Shown here: one piece after another, positions 1 through 6,134 of the stretch
Layout: every line of letters begins with the position of its first letter
How positions within the stretch are numbered: position 1 is the first letter of the stretch
DNA from: a bacterium UBP1_UBA4771
Lineage (GTDB): Bacteria > Krumholzibacteriota > Krumholzibacteriia > Krumholzibacteriales > Krumholzibacteriaceae
Direction: 5' to 3'
NCBI GenBank assembly: GCA_002403295.1
Contig: DHHN01000010.1
Span: 28,436-35,821 of the forward strand
DNA length: 7,386 bases
The notes under the pieces: model-generated
Told to the model about the DNA's origin: nothing
What the model saw: the letters and a program-made list of their open reading frames with translations, nothing else
The model's database searches: none
Position numbers and translations under genes: made by a program

Positions 1-445
1 TGTAGACGATCGAAAAGGGGTTGAGCGAGTAGCTCCAGATCTCGCCGCCGCGCCCGAGAACCGCGACGAGAAATCCGCTCGCGAGTCCCGCGCCGGCGTA
101 CATGGGCAACCCCGCCGGCTCGCCGAAGAGATAACAGACGGCCCCGATCGCGACGCCGACGGCCCCGCCGACCCAAATCCCGCCGAGGAATCCGGCGAAG
201 AGCGCTCCCTCGAGGGAGAGATCCATCGCGCCCTGGTTCGTGAGCTTGCGCACGGCGATTCCCACGATGAATACCGCGGCGAGAACCGTCGCGAGACGGA
301 TCCGGTCCGCCGCGGACGCCGTGCTCCGCACGAGGAAATCGGAAACGAAACGGAATCCGAGCACGAGACTCGCGATGCCGGCCATGACGGCGATCCGCAG
401 CAGGAGGTTGATGATGAGAAGCTCTTCCTGGGTCATCACGGGCAT
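1..445 (-). CDS. LytS-type 5TM membrane sensor, N-terminal part (3' end outside window)
   Basis: An open frame of 148 residues begins at the ATG at 445 (MPVMTQEELL...) and leaves the window at base 1 without a stop. It is strongly hydrophobic, with segments at about residues 10-31, 50-65, 80-107 and 113-131. The stretch DLSLEGALFAGFLGG (75-89) followed by a Gly-rich helix (VGGAVGVAIGAV) resembles the 5TM-5TMR_LYT sensor domain of LytS/YehU-type proteins. Known members usually continue into a histidine kinase, GGDEF or other output domain; that part is not visible here, so the output is unknown. The start is supported by AGGA six bases upstream, which overlaps the TAG stop of the preceding lipoprotein gene (gap 8 bp); an ATG three codons in is an alternative. 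Its place at the end of an electron-transfer operon suggests a sensor of envelope or metabolic state, but this is inference. It could also be an unrelated multi-pass membrane protein. Confidence 0.62.
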   Translation of the reverse strand, partial: MPVMTQEELLIINLLLRIAVMAGIASLVLGFRFVSDFLVRSTASAADRIRLATVLAAVFIVGIAVRKLTNQGAMDLSLEGALFAGFLGGIWVGGAVGVAIGAVCYLFGEPAGLPMYAGAGLASGFLVAVLGRGGEIWSYSLNPFSIVY

Positions 446-453
446 GGCGCATC

Positions 454-1035
454 CTAGAGCCGCTGCGCGCGGATCAGCCTGATCTGATCGTCGAAGTGGC
501 GCACCGGCTGGAAGCCGATCGCCTTGTGGTATATATGCCTCTCCCGCAGGAGCACGTACGTCGTCGGCAGCTTCCGGACGCCGCCGAGATCATTGACGAT
601 CGCCGCGCCGTTCGTGAACACGGGAAACGAAATCGGCTGCCGCGCCTCGAGCCGTTTGACCGCGGCCGGGCCGTCCACGTCGAGGGCGACGCCGATGACG
701 GTCATGCGTTGATTCTTGATCCTATCATGCAGACCGTTGAGCTCGCGTATCTGCGCGACGCAATCGTCGCTCCATGTCGCGAAGACGCAGAGGACGACGA
801 TGTTTCCCCGGAAATGGGAAAGCCGGTACTCCGTTCCGTCGGGAGCGACGAGCGGCACGTCTCCCATCGTCTCATACGACTTGATGGTGACGTTCGGCGA
901 CGGCTCGTCGGCTCGCGGCGGCGGCGTGCGCTCCGTCTTCTCGTCCGTCCGCGAGCACCCCGCCGCGGCGAGCGCGCCGAGCGCGAGAACGGCCGCGAGG
1001 CGGCGGACGGGGCGCCCGATGCAAGAGCGATTCAT
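454..1035 (-). CDS. TlpA/AhpC-like thioredoxin-fold lipoprotein with SxxC in place of CxxC
   Basis: The 193-residue product has an Arg-rich N-terminus, a hydrophobic stretch (13-25) and a lipobox-like LAAAGC ending at Cys27, so it is probably exported and lipid-anchored. A charged, Pro-rich linker (28-48) precedes a thioredoxin-like domain at about 52-190. The core reads IVVLCVFATWSDDCVAQIREL (split here at residues 79-99), placing W88-S89-D90-D91-C92 where TlpA/ResA proteins have WCxxC. The cis-proline motif LPTTY is present at 156-160. The first active-site Cys is therefore Ser and only Cys92 (plus buried-looking Cys83) remains. In peroxiredoxins a T/SxxC arrangement carries the peroxidatic Cys, so peroxidase-like or single-Cys chemistry is possible; disulfide reduction by the usual two-Cys route is unlikely. 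The start at 1035 has GAGGAA five bases upstream, overlapping the acyl-CoA dehydrogenase stop (gap 9 bp). The link to the ETF operon is by position only; function is unproven. Confidence 0.82.
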   Translation of the reverse strand: MNRSCIGRPVRRLAAVLALGALAAAGCSRTDEKTERTPPPRADEPSPNVTIKSYETMGDVPLVAPDGTEYRLSHFRGNIVVLCVFATWSDDCVAQIRELNGLHDRIKNQRMTVIGVALDVDGPAAVKRLEARQPISFPVFTNGAAIVNDLGGVRKLPTTYVLLRERHIYHKAIGFQPVRHFDDQIRLIRAQRL

Positions 1036-1044
1036 CGCGATTCC

Positions 1045-2196
1045 TCACTTTTTCTTGATGAACGTTCCGGCGATCGTGTTCTTCTGTATCTCCTTCGTGC
1101 CCTCGTATATCTCGGTGATCTTGGCGTCCCGGTAGAATCGCTCGACCTCGTACTCGAGGATATACCCGTAGCCGCCGAGGATCTGCACCGCCTCGTCCGT
1201 CACCGCCACGGCCGCGCGTCCCGCGTAGTACTTCGCCATGGACGTAAGCTTCGGATCGATCTTCCCGCGGTCGAAGTTCCACGCCGCTCGATAGGTGAGC
1301 AATCTCGCCGCGTCGATCATGGTCGCCATGTCCGCGATCTTGTGCTGCGTCACCTGGAAATCGGCGAGACGCTGGCCGAACTGCTCGCGCTGCTTCGCGT
1401 AATCGAGCGCCCGATCGAAGGCGCCCTGGGCGATGCCGACCGCGGTCGCAGCGATCTCGGCGCGGCTCTCGTCGAAAAACTCGAGCACGTGATAGAAGCC
1501 TTTCCCCTCCTCGCCGATGAGATTCGCCGCCGGCACGCGAACCGAGGCGAAAGAAACCTCGGCCGTCGAGGTCATGCGGATCCCCATCTTGTCGCCGACC
1601 TCGGCGGCCTCGATCCCGGCTGCGCCCTTCTCGACGAGTATGAGGGATTGTCCGCGGTAACCGGGCTTCGCCGCGGGGTCGGTCTGGCAGAGCACGATGA
1701 AACAGTCGGCGATGCATCCGTTCGTGATGAACGTCTTCGTGCCGTTCACCACCCACTCGTCCCCGTCGCGGACCGCGGTCGTATCCATCATCGTGATGTC
1801 GCTCCCGTGATTCGGCTCGGTGAAGCAGCCGGCCGATATCATCCGCCCGGAGGCGATCGCCGCGAGAAACCGCTCCTTCTGCCCCTTCGTTCCGTGACGC
1901 ATGAGGATCTCGGAGGCGAAATCGCAGAGCGCGAGCGCCGTGCCGATCCCGCTGTCCCGCCGGCAGAACTCCTCGACGACGAGCGCGTTCTCGAACACGC
2001 CGAGACCTTGCCCGCCGTACTCCTCGGGAAAGTGCATCCCGACGAATCCGAGCTCGCACGCCTTCTTCCATATCGCGCGCGGGAAGGCGTGCTCCTTCTC
2101 GAGTTGCATCGCCAGATCCTTGTCGAACTCCCCTTCGGCGAAATCGCTCGCCGCCTGCTTGATATCCTTCTGCTCCTTGGTCAGCTCGAAATCCAT
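1045..2196 (-). CDS. Acyl-CoA dehydrogenase (FAD, ETF-linked)
   Basis: A full-length 383-residue soluble acyl-CoA dehydrogenase, the usual size for this family, which makes the alpha,beta double bond in acyl-CoA and passes electrons to ETF. The order is N-terminal helical domain (1-120), beta domain with FTEPNHGSD (125-133) and WVVNGTKTFITNG (148-160), then C-terminal helical domain (about 235-383). FAD and substrate motifs include QREQFGQ (269-275), QVTQHKIADM (281-290) and LGGYGY (340-345). The likely catalytic base is Glu365 in IYEGTKEIQ; the helix-G position used as base in isovaleryl- and long-chain enzymes is Ser244 before Arg245, so the MCAD/SCAD-like Glu is expected to act. Chain length and branching of the substrate cannot be read from sequence; EPNHGSD also occurs in glutaryl-CoA dehydrogenases, so a dicarboxylyl or short-chain substrate is possible. 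GGGAGGGAG precedes the start, 13 bp after etfA. It is clearly co-transcribed with etfBA. Confidence 0.96.
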   Translation of the reverse strand: MDFELTKEQKDIKQAASDFAEGEFDKDLAMQLEKEHAFPRAIWKKACELGFVGMHFPEEYGGQGLGVFENALVVEEFCRRDSGIGTALALCDFASEILMRHGTKGQKERFLAAIASGRMISAGCFTEPNHGSDITMMDTTAVRDGDEWVVNGTKTFITNGCIADCFIVLCQTDPAAKPGYRGQSLILVEKGAAGIEAAEVGDKMGIRMTSTAEVSFASVRVPAANLIGEEGKGFYHVLEFFDESRAEIAATAVGIAQGAFDRALDYAKQREQFGQRLADFQVTQHKIADMATMIDAARLLTYRAAWNFDRGKIDPKLTSMAKYYAGRAAVAVTDEAVQILGGYGYILEYEVERFYRDAKITEIYEGTKEIQKNTIAGTFIKKK

Positions 2197-2209
2197 TACT
2201 CCCTCCCGC

Positions 2210-3178
2210 TCATTTCGCGCCGAGCTTCTCGGCGAGGGCGTCGATGATCTTGAACATATCCTCGACGACGCCGAAGTCGGCCGCGCGGAATACCGGCGCC
2301 TTGGGATCGCGATTCACCGCGATGAAGACGCCGGGGCCCTTGATGCCCGCGATGTGCTGAAACGCGCCGCTGATGCCGAGCGCGAGGTACACCTTGGGCT
2401 TCACCGTGCGTCCGGACGTTCCCACCTGGCGCTCCTTGCCGAGCCATTTCTTGTCCACGACCGGACGCGAACAGGCGAGCACCGCGCCGAGCCGGTCGGC
2501 GAGCGCCTGCGCCTTGGGGATATTCTCCGCGTCCTTGATGCCGCGCCCGATCGCGAGCAGCAGCGGCGCCTGAGTGATGTCCACCGCGCCGGCCGCCGTC
2601 TCGCGATAGCCGCGGTGCTCGGTCCGCCACGCGGCCGGCGGGGCCGGACAGGCGTGAGCGCGGATTGCGCCCGTTCCCGCCGGATCGGCGGGGGCGTAGC
2701 TTCCGGCCCGAACCGTCGCGAAATAGCCGCCCGCCGGGGCGAACGCGAGCCGCTCGTCGATCTTGCCGTTATAGACGCTCCGCGTCGCCGCGAGCGCGCC
2801 GCCGTCCATGCCGACCGCGACGCAGTCCGTGGCGCAGGGTCTCGCGAGCTCCGCCGAGAGCCGCGGGACGAGCTCCATGCCGAACGCCGAATGCGGCGCG
2901 ATGACGAGGAGCGGCGTCTCCCGTTCGATGAGATCGCGGAGCACGGCGGCGTACGTCTCGAAACGGAAGTGCTCGAGCGAGGGATCGTCGACGACGATCG
3001 TCTCGGGGAGATAGGCGGCGAGCGTCTCCGCGAACGGCGCTACACCGCTTCCGATGACGACCGCAGCCGGTTCGAGACCCGCGGCCGTCTGGAGCTCCCG
3101 GGCGAGCGTGACGCACTCGAACGTCGCTTCCCGTATCGATCCCCGGCGATGCTCGACGAGAACGAATACCTTCGCCAT
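2210..3178 (-). CDS. etfA: Electron transfer flavoprotein subunit alpha
   Basis: The 322-residue alpha subunit of the EtfAB heterodimer carries electrons from acyl-CoA dehydrogenase to the membrane oxidoreductase. The N-terminal Rossmann-like domain begins MAKVFVLVEHRRGSIRE and includes APHSAFGMELVPRLSAELA (94-112). The C-terminal FAD domain (about 205-322) is well conserved: AIGRGIKDAENI (209-220), SRPVVDKKWL (237-246), QVGTSGRTVKP (251-261), LGISGAFQHIAG (267-278), AVNRDPKAPVF (287-297) and ADFGVVEDMF (300-309). These are the loops that hold the FAD in known ETFs. QVGTSG carries Thr-Ser where many ETFs have Gln-Thr, a small variation at the flavin site. The gene starts directly after the etfB TAG with no spacer, so translational coupling is likely; its Shine-Dalgarno is the G-run inside the end of etfB. 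The subunit names and order (beta then alpha) are standard. Whether the ETF is purely quinone-linked or can bifurcate cannot be settled from motifs, but its neighbour argues for quinone-linked. Confidence 0.97.
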   Translation of the reverse strand: MAKVFVLVEHRRGSIREATFECVTLARELQTAAGLEPAAVVIGSGVAPFAETLAAYLPETIVVDDPSLEHFRFETYAAVLRDLIERETPLLVIAPHSAFGMELVPRLSAELARPCATDCVAVGMDGGALAATRSVYNGKIDERLAFAPAGGYFATVRAGSYAPADPAGTGAIRAHACPAPPAAWRTEHRGYRETAAGAVDITQAPLLLAIGRGIKDAENIPKAQALADRLGAVLACSRPVVDKKWLGKERQVGTSGRTVKPKVYLALGISGAFQHIAGIKGPGVFIAVNRDPKAPVFRAADFGVVEDMFKIIDALAEKLGAK

Positions 3179-3970
3179 CTAGGCCACCCCCCCCCGCTCC
3201 TTCACGATGTCGAGTATCCTCTGCGCCACCTCCGCGGGCGCGCCCTTCAGCATGACCGCCTCCGCGCCTGCGGGAGGCGTCGAGAGGCCGAGGGAGCGCA
3301 GGAGATTCGCGTTCTCCCCGACCTCGCCAGCGCCGACGCCGATATCGGCGGGCGCGAGAACCGGTATGTCCTTGCTCCGAACCTTCCGGATCCCCATGAT
3401 CGAAACGTACCGCGGCTCGTTGATCCCGGTCTGGATCGTGAGCACGGCGGGGAGCTCGACGGCGAGAATCTCCTCGAGCCCGCCCTCGAGCTCCCGCGCC
3501 ACGGCGATCTTCTTCCCCTCGACCTCGATCGAGGTGACGAGCGTCGCGTGCGGCCATCCGAGGTACCCGGCGAGCACGGGGCCGGTCATTCCGTACCCGT
3601 CGTCGCCCGCGAGCGCTCCCGCGAGCACGAGATCATACGCCTTCCGCCGCGCGAGCCCGGCGAGCCCCCGGGCGATGCCGTACGGATCCGCGCCCCGGAA
3701 GGACGCCTCGTCGATCATGACGGCATCGTCGGCGCCCATCGCGAGGCACCGGCGAAGCACGTCCTCGCTCTCCGCCGGGCCGATCGTGGCGACCGTGACC
3801 GCGCCGCCGTGCTTCTCCTTCAGACGGATCGCCTCCTCGACCGCGTAGTTGTCCCATTCGTTGATGCCGAACGCGAGATCCTCTTCCCGAATGCCCCTGC
3901 CGTCGGGCCGGAGCGCGACCTCCGCGTCGGCGGTATCGGGTACTCGTTTCACGCACACGAGAATCTCCAT
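3179..3970 (-). CDS. etfB: Electron transfer flavoprotein subunit beta
   Basis: The 263-residue beta subunit matches family length. It opens MEILVCVKRVPDTADAE and continues with GINEWDNYAVEEAIRLKE (35-52), a typical ETF-beta N-terminus. AGALAGDDGYGMTGP (117-131) is the nucleotide-binding loop, and VARELEGGLEEILAVELPAV (157-176) followed by LT fits the ETF-beta signature (K/R, acidic-Gly-Gly, then P-x-hydrophobic). NEPRYVSIMGIRKVR (184-198) is also diagnostic. In canonical ETFs this subunit binds AMP; in bifurcating ETFs it holds a second FAD, and the residues seen do not decide between them. A perfect AAAGGAG lies seven bases before the ATG. The gene follows the membrane Fe-S protein by 69 bp and abuts etfA. 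The last codons (ERGGVA) contain a nine-G run, and the TAG stop is followed immediately, in the same frame, by the etfA ATG. Confidence 0.97.
   Translation of the reverse strand: MEILVCVKRVPDTADAEVALRPDGRGIREEDLAFGINEWDNYAVEEAIRLKEKHGGAVTVATIGPAESEDVLRRCLAMGADDAVMIDEASFRGADPYGIARGLAGLARRKAYDLVLAGALAGDDGYGMTGPVLAGYLGWPHATLVTSIEVEGKKIAVARELEGGLEEILAVELPAVLTIQTGINEPRYVSIMGIRKVRSKDIPVLAPADIGVGAGEVGENANLLRSLGLSTPPAGAEAVMLKGAPAEVAQRILDIVKERGGVA
3187..3195 (-). repeat. Nine-G homopolymer at the end of etfB
   Basis: Nine C on the plus strand, so nine G in the mRNA, lie 6-14 bases before the end of etfB and encode part of ERGGV. It can serve as the Shine-Dalgarno for etfA, because poly-G pairs with CCUCC using one G:U pair. 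It is also a site prone to slippage in replication, transcription or sequencing. As given, the count keeps the normal short C-terminus. Confidence 0.7.
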
Positions 3971-3977
3971 CCGCCGG

Positions 3978-3984
3978 CTCCTTT
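3978..3984 (-). promoter_or_regulatory. Ribosome binding site of etfB
   Basis: AAAGGAG on the minus strand lies seven bases upstream of the etfB ATG. It is the closest match to the consensus in the window and fixes the etfB start. It suggests etfB can be translated independently of the upstream gene despite the short intercistronic gap. Confidence 0.85.
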
Positions 3985-4004
3985 CTCGGTCCGTTCGCTG
4001 TTCG

Positions 4005-4024
4005 GCGGGCGGCGGTCCGCCCGC
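4005..4024 (-). other. Perfect 8-bp hairpin between the Fe-S protein gene and etfB
   Basis: GCGGGCGG and CCGCCCGC flank a four-base loop, a perfect all-GC stem in the 69-bp gap between the membrane Fe-S gene and etfB. No T-run follows it in the direction of transcription, so it is not a canonical intrinsic terminator. It sits 15 bases past the upstream stop and about 20 before the etfB Shine-Dalgarno. Likely roles are mRNA processing or 3'-end protection that sets different amounts of the membrane and soluble proteins; this is inference. Confidence 0.55.
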
Positions 4025-4039
4025 GCCGGTATCGTGAAA

Positions 4040-6016
4040 TCAGGCGCCGTCACGTCCCGGGAGGCATTCGGCGACGAGCTCGACGAGATCCTTCACGATC
4101 ACCCTGCCTTCGTGTCCGGCCGTCTTCACGCCGTCGTCGATATTCGTGAAACAGAACGGACACGCGGTGACGATGATATCGGCGCCCGTCTCCGCGGCCT
4201 CGCGGGCGCGGACCTCGCCCATCTTTTCGCCCGCGGACGCCTCGACCCACATGCGCCCGCCCCCGCCTCCGCAGCAGAGGCTCCGCTCGCGCGAGCGCTT
4301 CATCTCGATGAGGCGCACGCCCGGGATCGATCGCAGGACGTTTCGCGGCGCGTCGTAGACGCCGCTCCGCCGCCCGAGAAAACAGGGGTCGTGATACGTC
4401 ACGGCGCGCTCGCCCCGGTCCTCGAGCCCGAGCGCGCCTCCCCGGAGAATCTCCTCGAGCGCCTGCGACACGTGCAGCACGCGGCGAGCCGCGGCGCCCG
4501 GCGCCATGCGGCGATATTCGTTCGCGAAGGTATGCATGCCGTGGGGACACGGCGTCACGATCTCCTCGACGCCGTGCCGCTCGAACGCGTCGATGTTCTG
4601 TCCGGCGAGCTCGAAGAAGAGACCGTCCTCACCGGCTCCGCGGACGAACTCGCTGCAGCAGACCTCCTCCTTGCCGAGAACGCCGTAGCGGTACCCCGCC
4701 GCGGCGAATATCGCGGCCGCCGAGCGCGGCACTTCCTGAAGCCTCTCGTCGTAGGCGAAGGTGCAGCCGACGTAGAAGCAGCGCGTCTCCTTCGCGCCGT
4801 CGGCAAAGACGGGGATATCGAGCCCCGCCGCCCAGTCCATGCGTTTGCCCTTCGCGCCCTGCCAGGGATTCTTGAACTTGTAGACCGACTCGAGCATCTC
4901 CTGGAGGTTGTCGGGAACGTTCTCGCCGCTCTCGACGCGCGCCGTGCGGACCTCGCGGATGATATCCATCGGGCTGATGGCGGAGGGACATTCGATGCGG
5001 CAATGACCGCAGGTCGTGCAGAGCCACGCCGCCTCCGGCCCGACGGCGGTCCCCCGCTTCGGCGGCTCCGCGGGCGGACGCTTCGGAAAAAGACCGAATC
5101 CGCCGGCGCGCCGCACGAACGATCCCGCCTCGTCGACGGCGGCGCGGGGCGAGAGCGGCTCGCCGGCGGCGGCGCTCGGACAGACGACGGTGCAGCGGTT
5201 GCACTGCGTGCACGCGTCCATCATGATCCTCTGCCGCGCGCTGAAATCGCTCCCGAGCGCCTCGCGCTCCTCGAGCGTTAGGAACGCGCTCGACTCCATC
5301 CCCTCGTAGACGAGGTTCACGGGCGCGGCGAAGACGTGTATGAACTTCGAAAACGGAAACCAGGCGATGAGCGAGAGGCTCGCGATCGAATGAATCCACC
5401 ACCATATCCGGTGGGCGAGCAGCGCGCCCGGAACGTCGAGCGCCGATACGGACGCGATCCACTGTCCGACGGGGGACGGCTCGGACCAGAGAGGCGGCGC
5501 GGCGCGCAGGCGGAGCCCCTCGACCATGAAACCGGTGAGGGAGACGAAGAAGATAAGGATGAGCACGACGTGGTCGCGGATGACGGTGACCATCTTTCCG
5601 CTCTTCAGAACGTATCGCCTGAGGTAGGCGAGCGCGACGCCCGCCATGAGAGCGACGCCGGCGATATCGAGCACGAAGGCATACGCGAGATAGAGATCGC
5701 CCGTGAGGTACGAGACGAGCCAATGATCGATCGTCGACATCACCGTGCCGAGAAAGAGAACGATGAATCCCCACATGATGAGGATGTGCGTGACGCCGCC
5801 GACCGGATCGCCCCTGAATATCGAGGCGTTCGCGAAGACGCGCCCGGCGACGAGCTTCCAGTCGAACGAGCGGCCCCGTTTTTCGGGCCAGCCCGCCGTC
5901 CAGAGACGGTAGCGGCGATAGAGCCCGTAGAGAAAGACGCCGGTCGCGACAGCCGCAAGCGAATAGAAAATAGCGTGATCCGGTATATTCCAGAATACTT
6001 CGCGGAAAGGCTCCAT
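4040..6016 (-). CDS. Membrane Hdr-like Fe-S oxidoreductase, EMO-type ETF:menaquinone oxidoreductase
   Basis: The 658-residue protein has three parts. The N-terminal part is a NarI/HdrE-like membrane domain with about five helices (17-37, 75-95, 110-132, 148-166, 202-222) and candidate heme b ligands H77, H98, H149, H202 and H209. Next are two [4Fe-4S] motifs, C269/C272/C275/C279 and C333/C336/C339/C343, separated by a Pro-rich linker. Last are two CCG (HdrB/D-type) domains: C418, C453-C454, C490 and C545, C581-C582, C619, C622. The first CCG domain ends CPHG instead of CxxC, so probably only the second holds a noncubane cluster. As I recall, EMO enzymes of Geobacter and Syntrophus, which move electrons from EtfBA to (methyl)menaquinone, have this plan with two hemes b, two cubane and one noncubane cluster. 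Direct linkage to etfBA supports that role. The ATG at 6016 was chosen because a GGGGG Shine-Dalgarno lies five bases before it and the hydrophobic domain follows; an in-frame ATG at 6082 lacks a ribosome site. Other Hdr-like quinone oxidoreductases remain possible. Confidence 0.9.
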   Translation of the reverse strand: MEPFREVFWNIPDHAIFYSLAAVATGVFLYGLYRRYRLWTAGWPEKRGRSFDWKLVAGRVFANASIFRGDPVGGVTHILIMWGFIVLFLGTVMSTIDHWLVSYLTGDLYLAYAFVLDIAGVALMAGVALAYLRRYVLKSGKMVTVIRDHVVLILIFFVSLTGFMVEGLRLRAAPPLWSEPSPVGQWIASVSALDVPGALLAHRIWWWIHSIASLSLIAWFPFSKFIHVFAAPVNLVYEGMESSAFLTLEEREALGSDFSARQRIMMDACTQCNRCTVVCPSAAAGEPLSPRAAVDEAGSFVRRAGGFGLFPKRPPAEPPKRGTAVGPEAAWLCTTCGHCRIECPSAISPMDIIREVRTARVESGENVPDNLQEMLESVYKFKNPWQGAKGKRMDWAAGLDIPVFADGAKETRCFYVGCTFAYDERLQEVPRSAAAIFAAAGYRYGVLGKEEVCCSEFVRGAGEDGLFFELAGQNIDAFERHGVEEIVTPCPHGMHTFANEYRRMAPGAAARRVLHVSQALEEILRGGALGLEDRGERAVTYHDPCFLGRRSGVYDAPRNVLRSIPGVRLIEMKRSRERSLCCGGGGGRMWVEASAGEKMGEVRAREAAETGADIIVTACPFCFTNIDDGVKTAGHEGRVIVKDLVELVAECLPGRDGA

Positions 6017-6021
6017 CGATA

Positions 6022-6046
6022 CCCCCGTTTCAAGCCCGAACGGGGG
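6022..6046 (-). promoter_or_regulatory. Inverted repeat over the operon leader (operator or SD-masking hairpin)
   Basis: CCCCCGTT and AACGGGGG, 8-bp perfect arms with a nine-base spacer, lie just before the ATG at 6016. On the mRNA the downstream arm contains the GGGGG Shine-Dalgarno, so folding would hide it. At the DNA level the repeat overlaps the predicted transcription start (about 6042) and looks like a dimeric repressor operator. The two readings differ in whether transcription starts upstream of 6046; neither is proven. Confidence 0.5.
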
Positions 6047-6048
6047 GC

Positions 6049-6078
6049 ATTCTAGCAGGAGAAAGCCTCGAAAAGCAA
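6049..6078 (-). promoter_or_regulatory. Candidate sigma70-type promoter of the minus-strand operon
   Basis: Read on the minus strand, TTGCTT (6078-6073) and TAGAAT (6054-6049) are separated by 18 bases. The -10 matches consensus at five of six positions, the -35 only at TTG. Predicted +1 is near 6042, giving a leader of about 26 bases before the ATG at 6016. It is the best AT-rich promoter-like pair in this otherwise GC-rich gap. Confidence 0.45.
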
Positions 6079-6134
6079 CCATCTACTTGAAAAAGCGCCT
6101 CGAAGCGTCCGCTCGAGCCCCCGGAACGCCGTTC

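Noticed and set aside
496..2247. 583-codon plus-strand frame opposite the lipoprotein and acyl-CoA dehydrogenase genes
   Set aside because: It has the same antisense, low-complexity Arg-rich composition and no ribosome site; the minus strand holds the real motifs.
2769..3557. Minus-strand frame spanning the etfB-etfA junction
   Set aside because: It is a shifted reading of both genes, Arg/Gly-rich. It matters only as the path a slip in the nine-G run would enter.
4005..4024. Intrinsic terminator ending the membrane Fe-S transcript
   Set aside because: The stem is strong, but no U-run follows in the direction of transcription and etfB follows closely on the same strand.
1901..5281. Very long plus-strand open frame (over 1100 codons) opposite the electron-transfer genes
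   Set aside because: It lies antisense to four clearly conserved genes. Its translation is Arg/Asp/Glu-rich with no recognisable domain, as expected from stop-poor GC-rich antisense frames.
6017..6082. In-frame upstream ATG at 6082 adding 22 residues to the Fe-S oxidoreductase
   Set aside because: No Shine-Dalgarno precedes it, it lies upstream of the predicted transcription start, and the added residues are unlike the family N-terminus. The ATG at 6016 has GGGGG five bases away.
6087..6092. TTGAAA as a sigma70 -35 box for the plus-strand gene
   Set aside because: No acceptable -10 hexamer lies 16-18 bases downstream; the sigma54-type match is much better.
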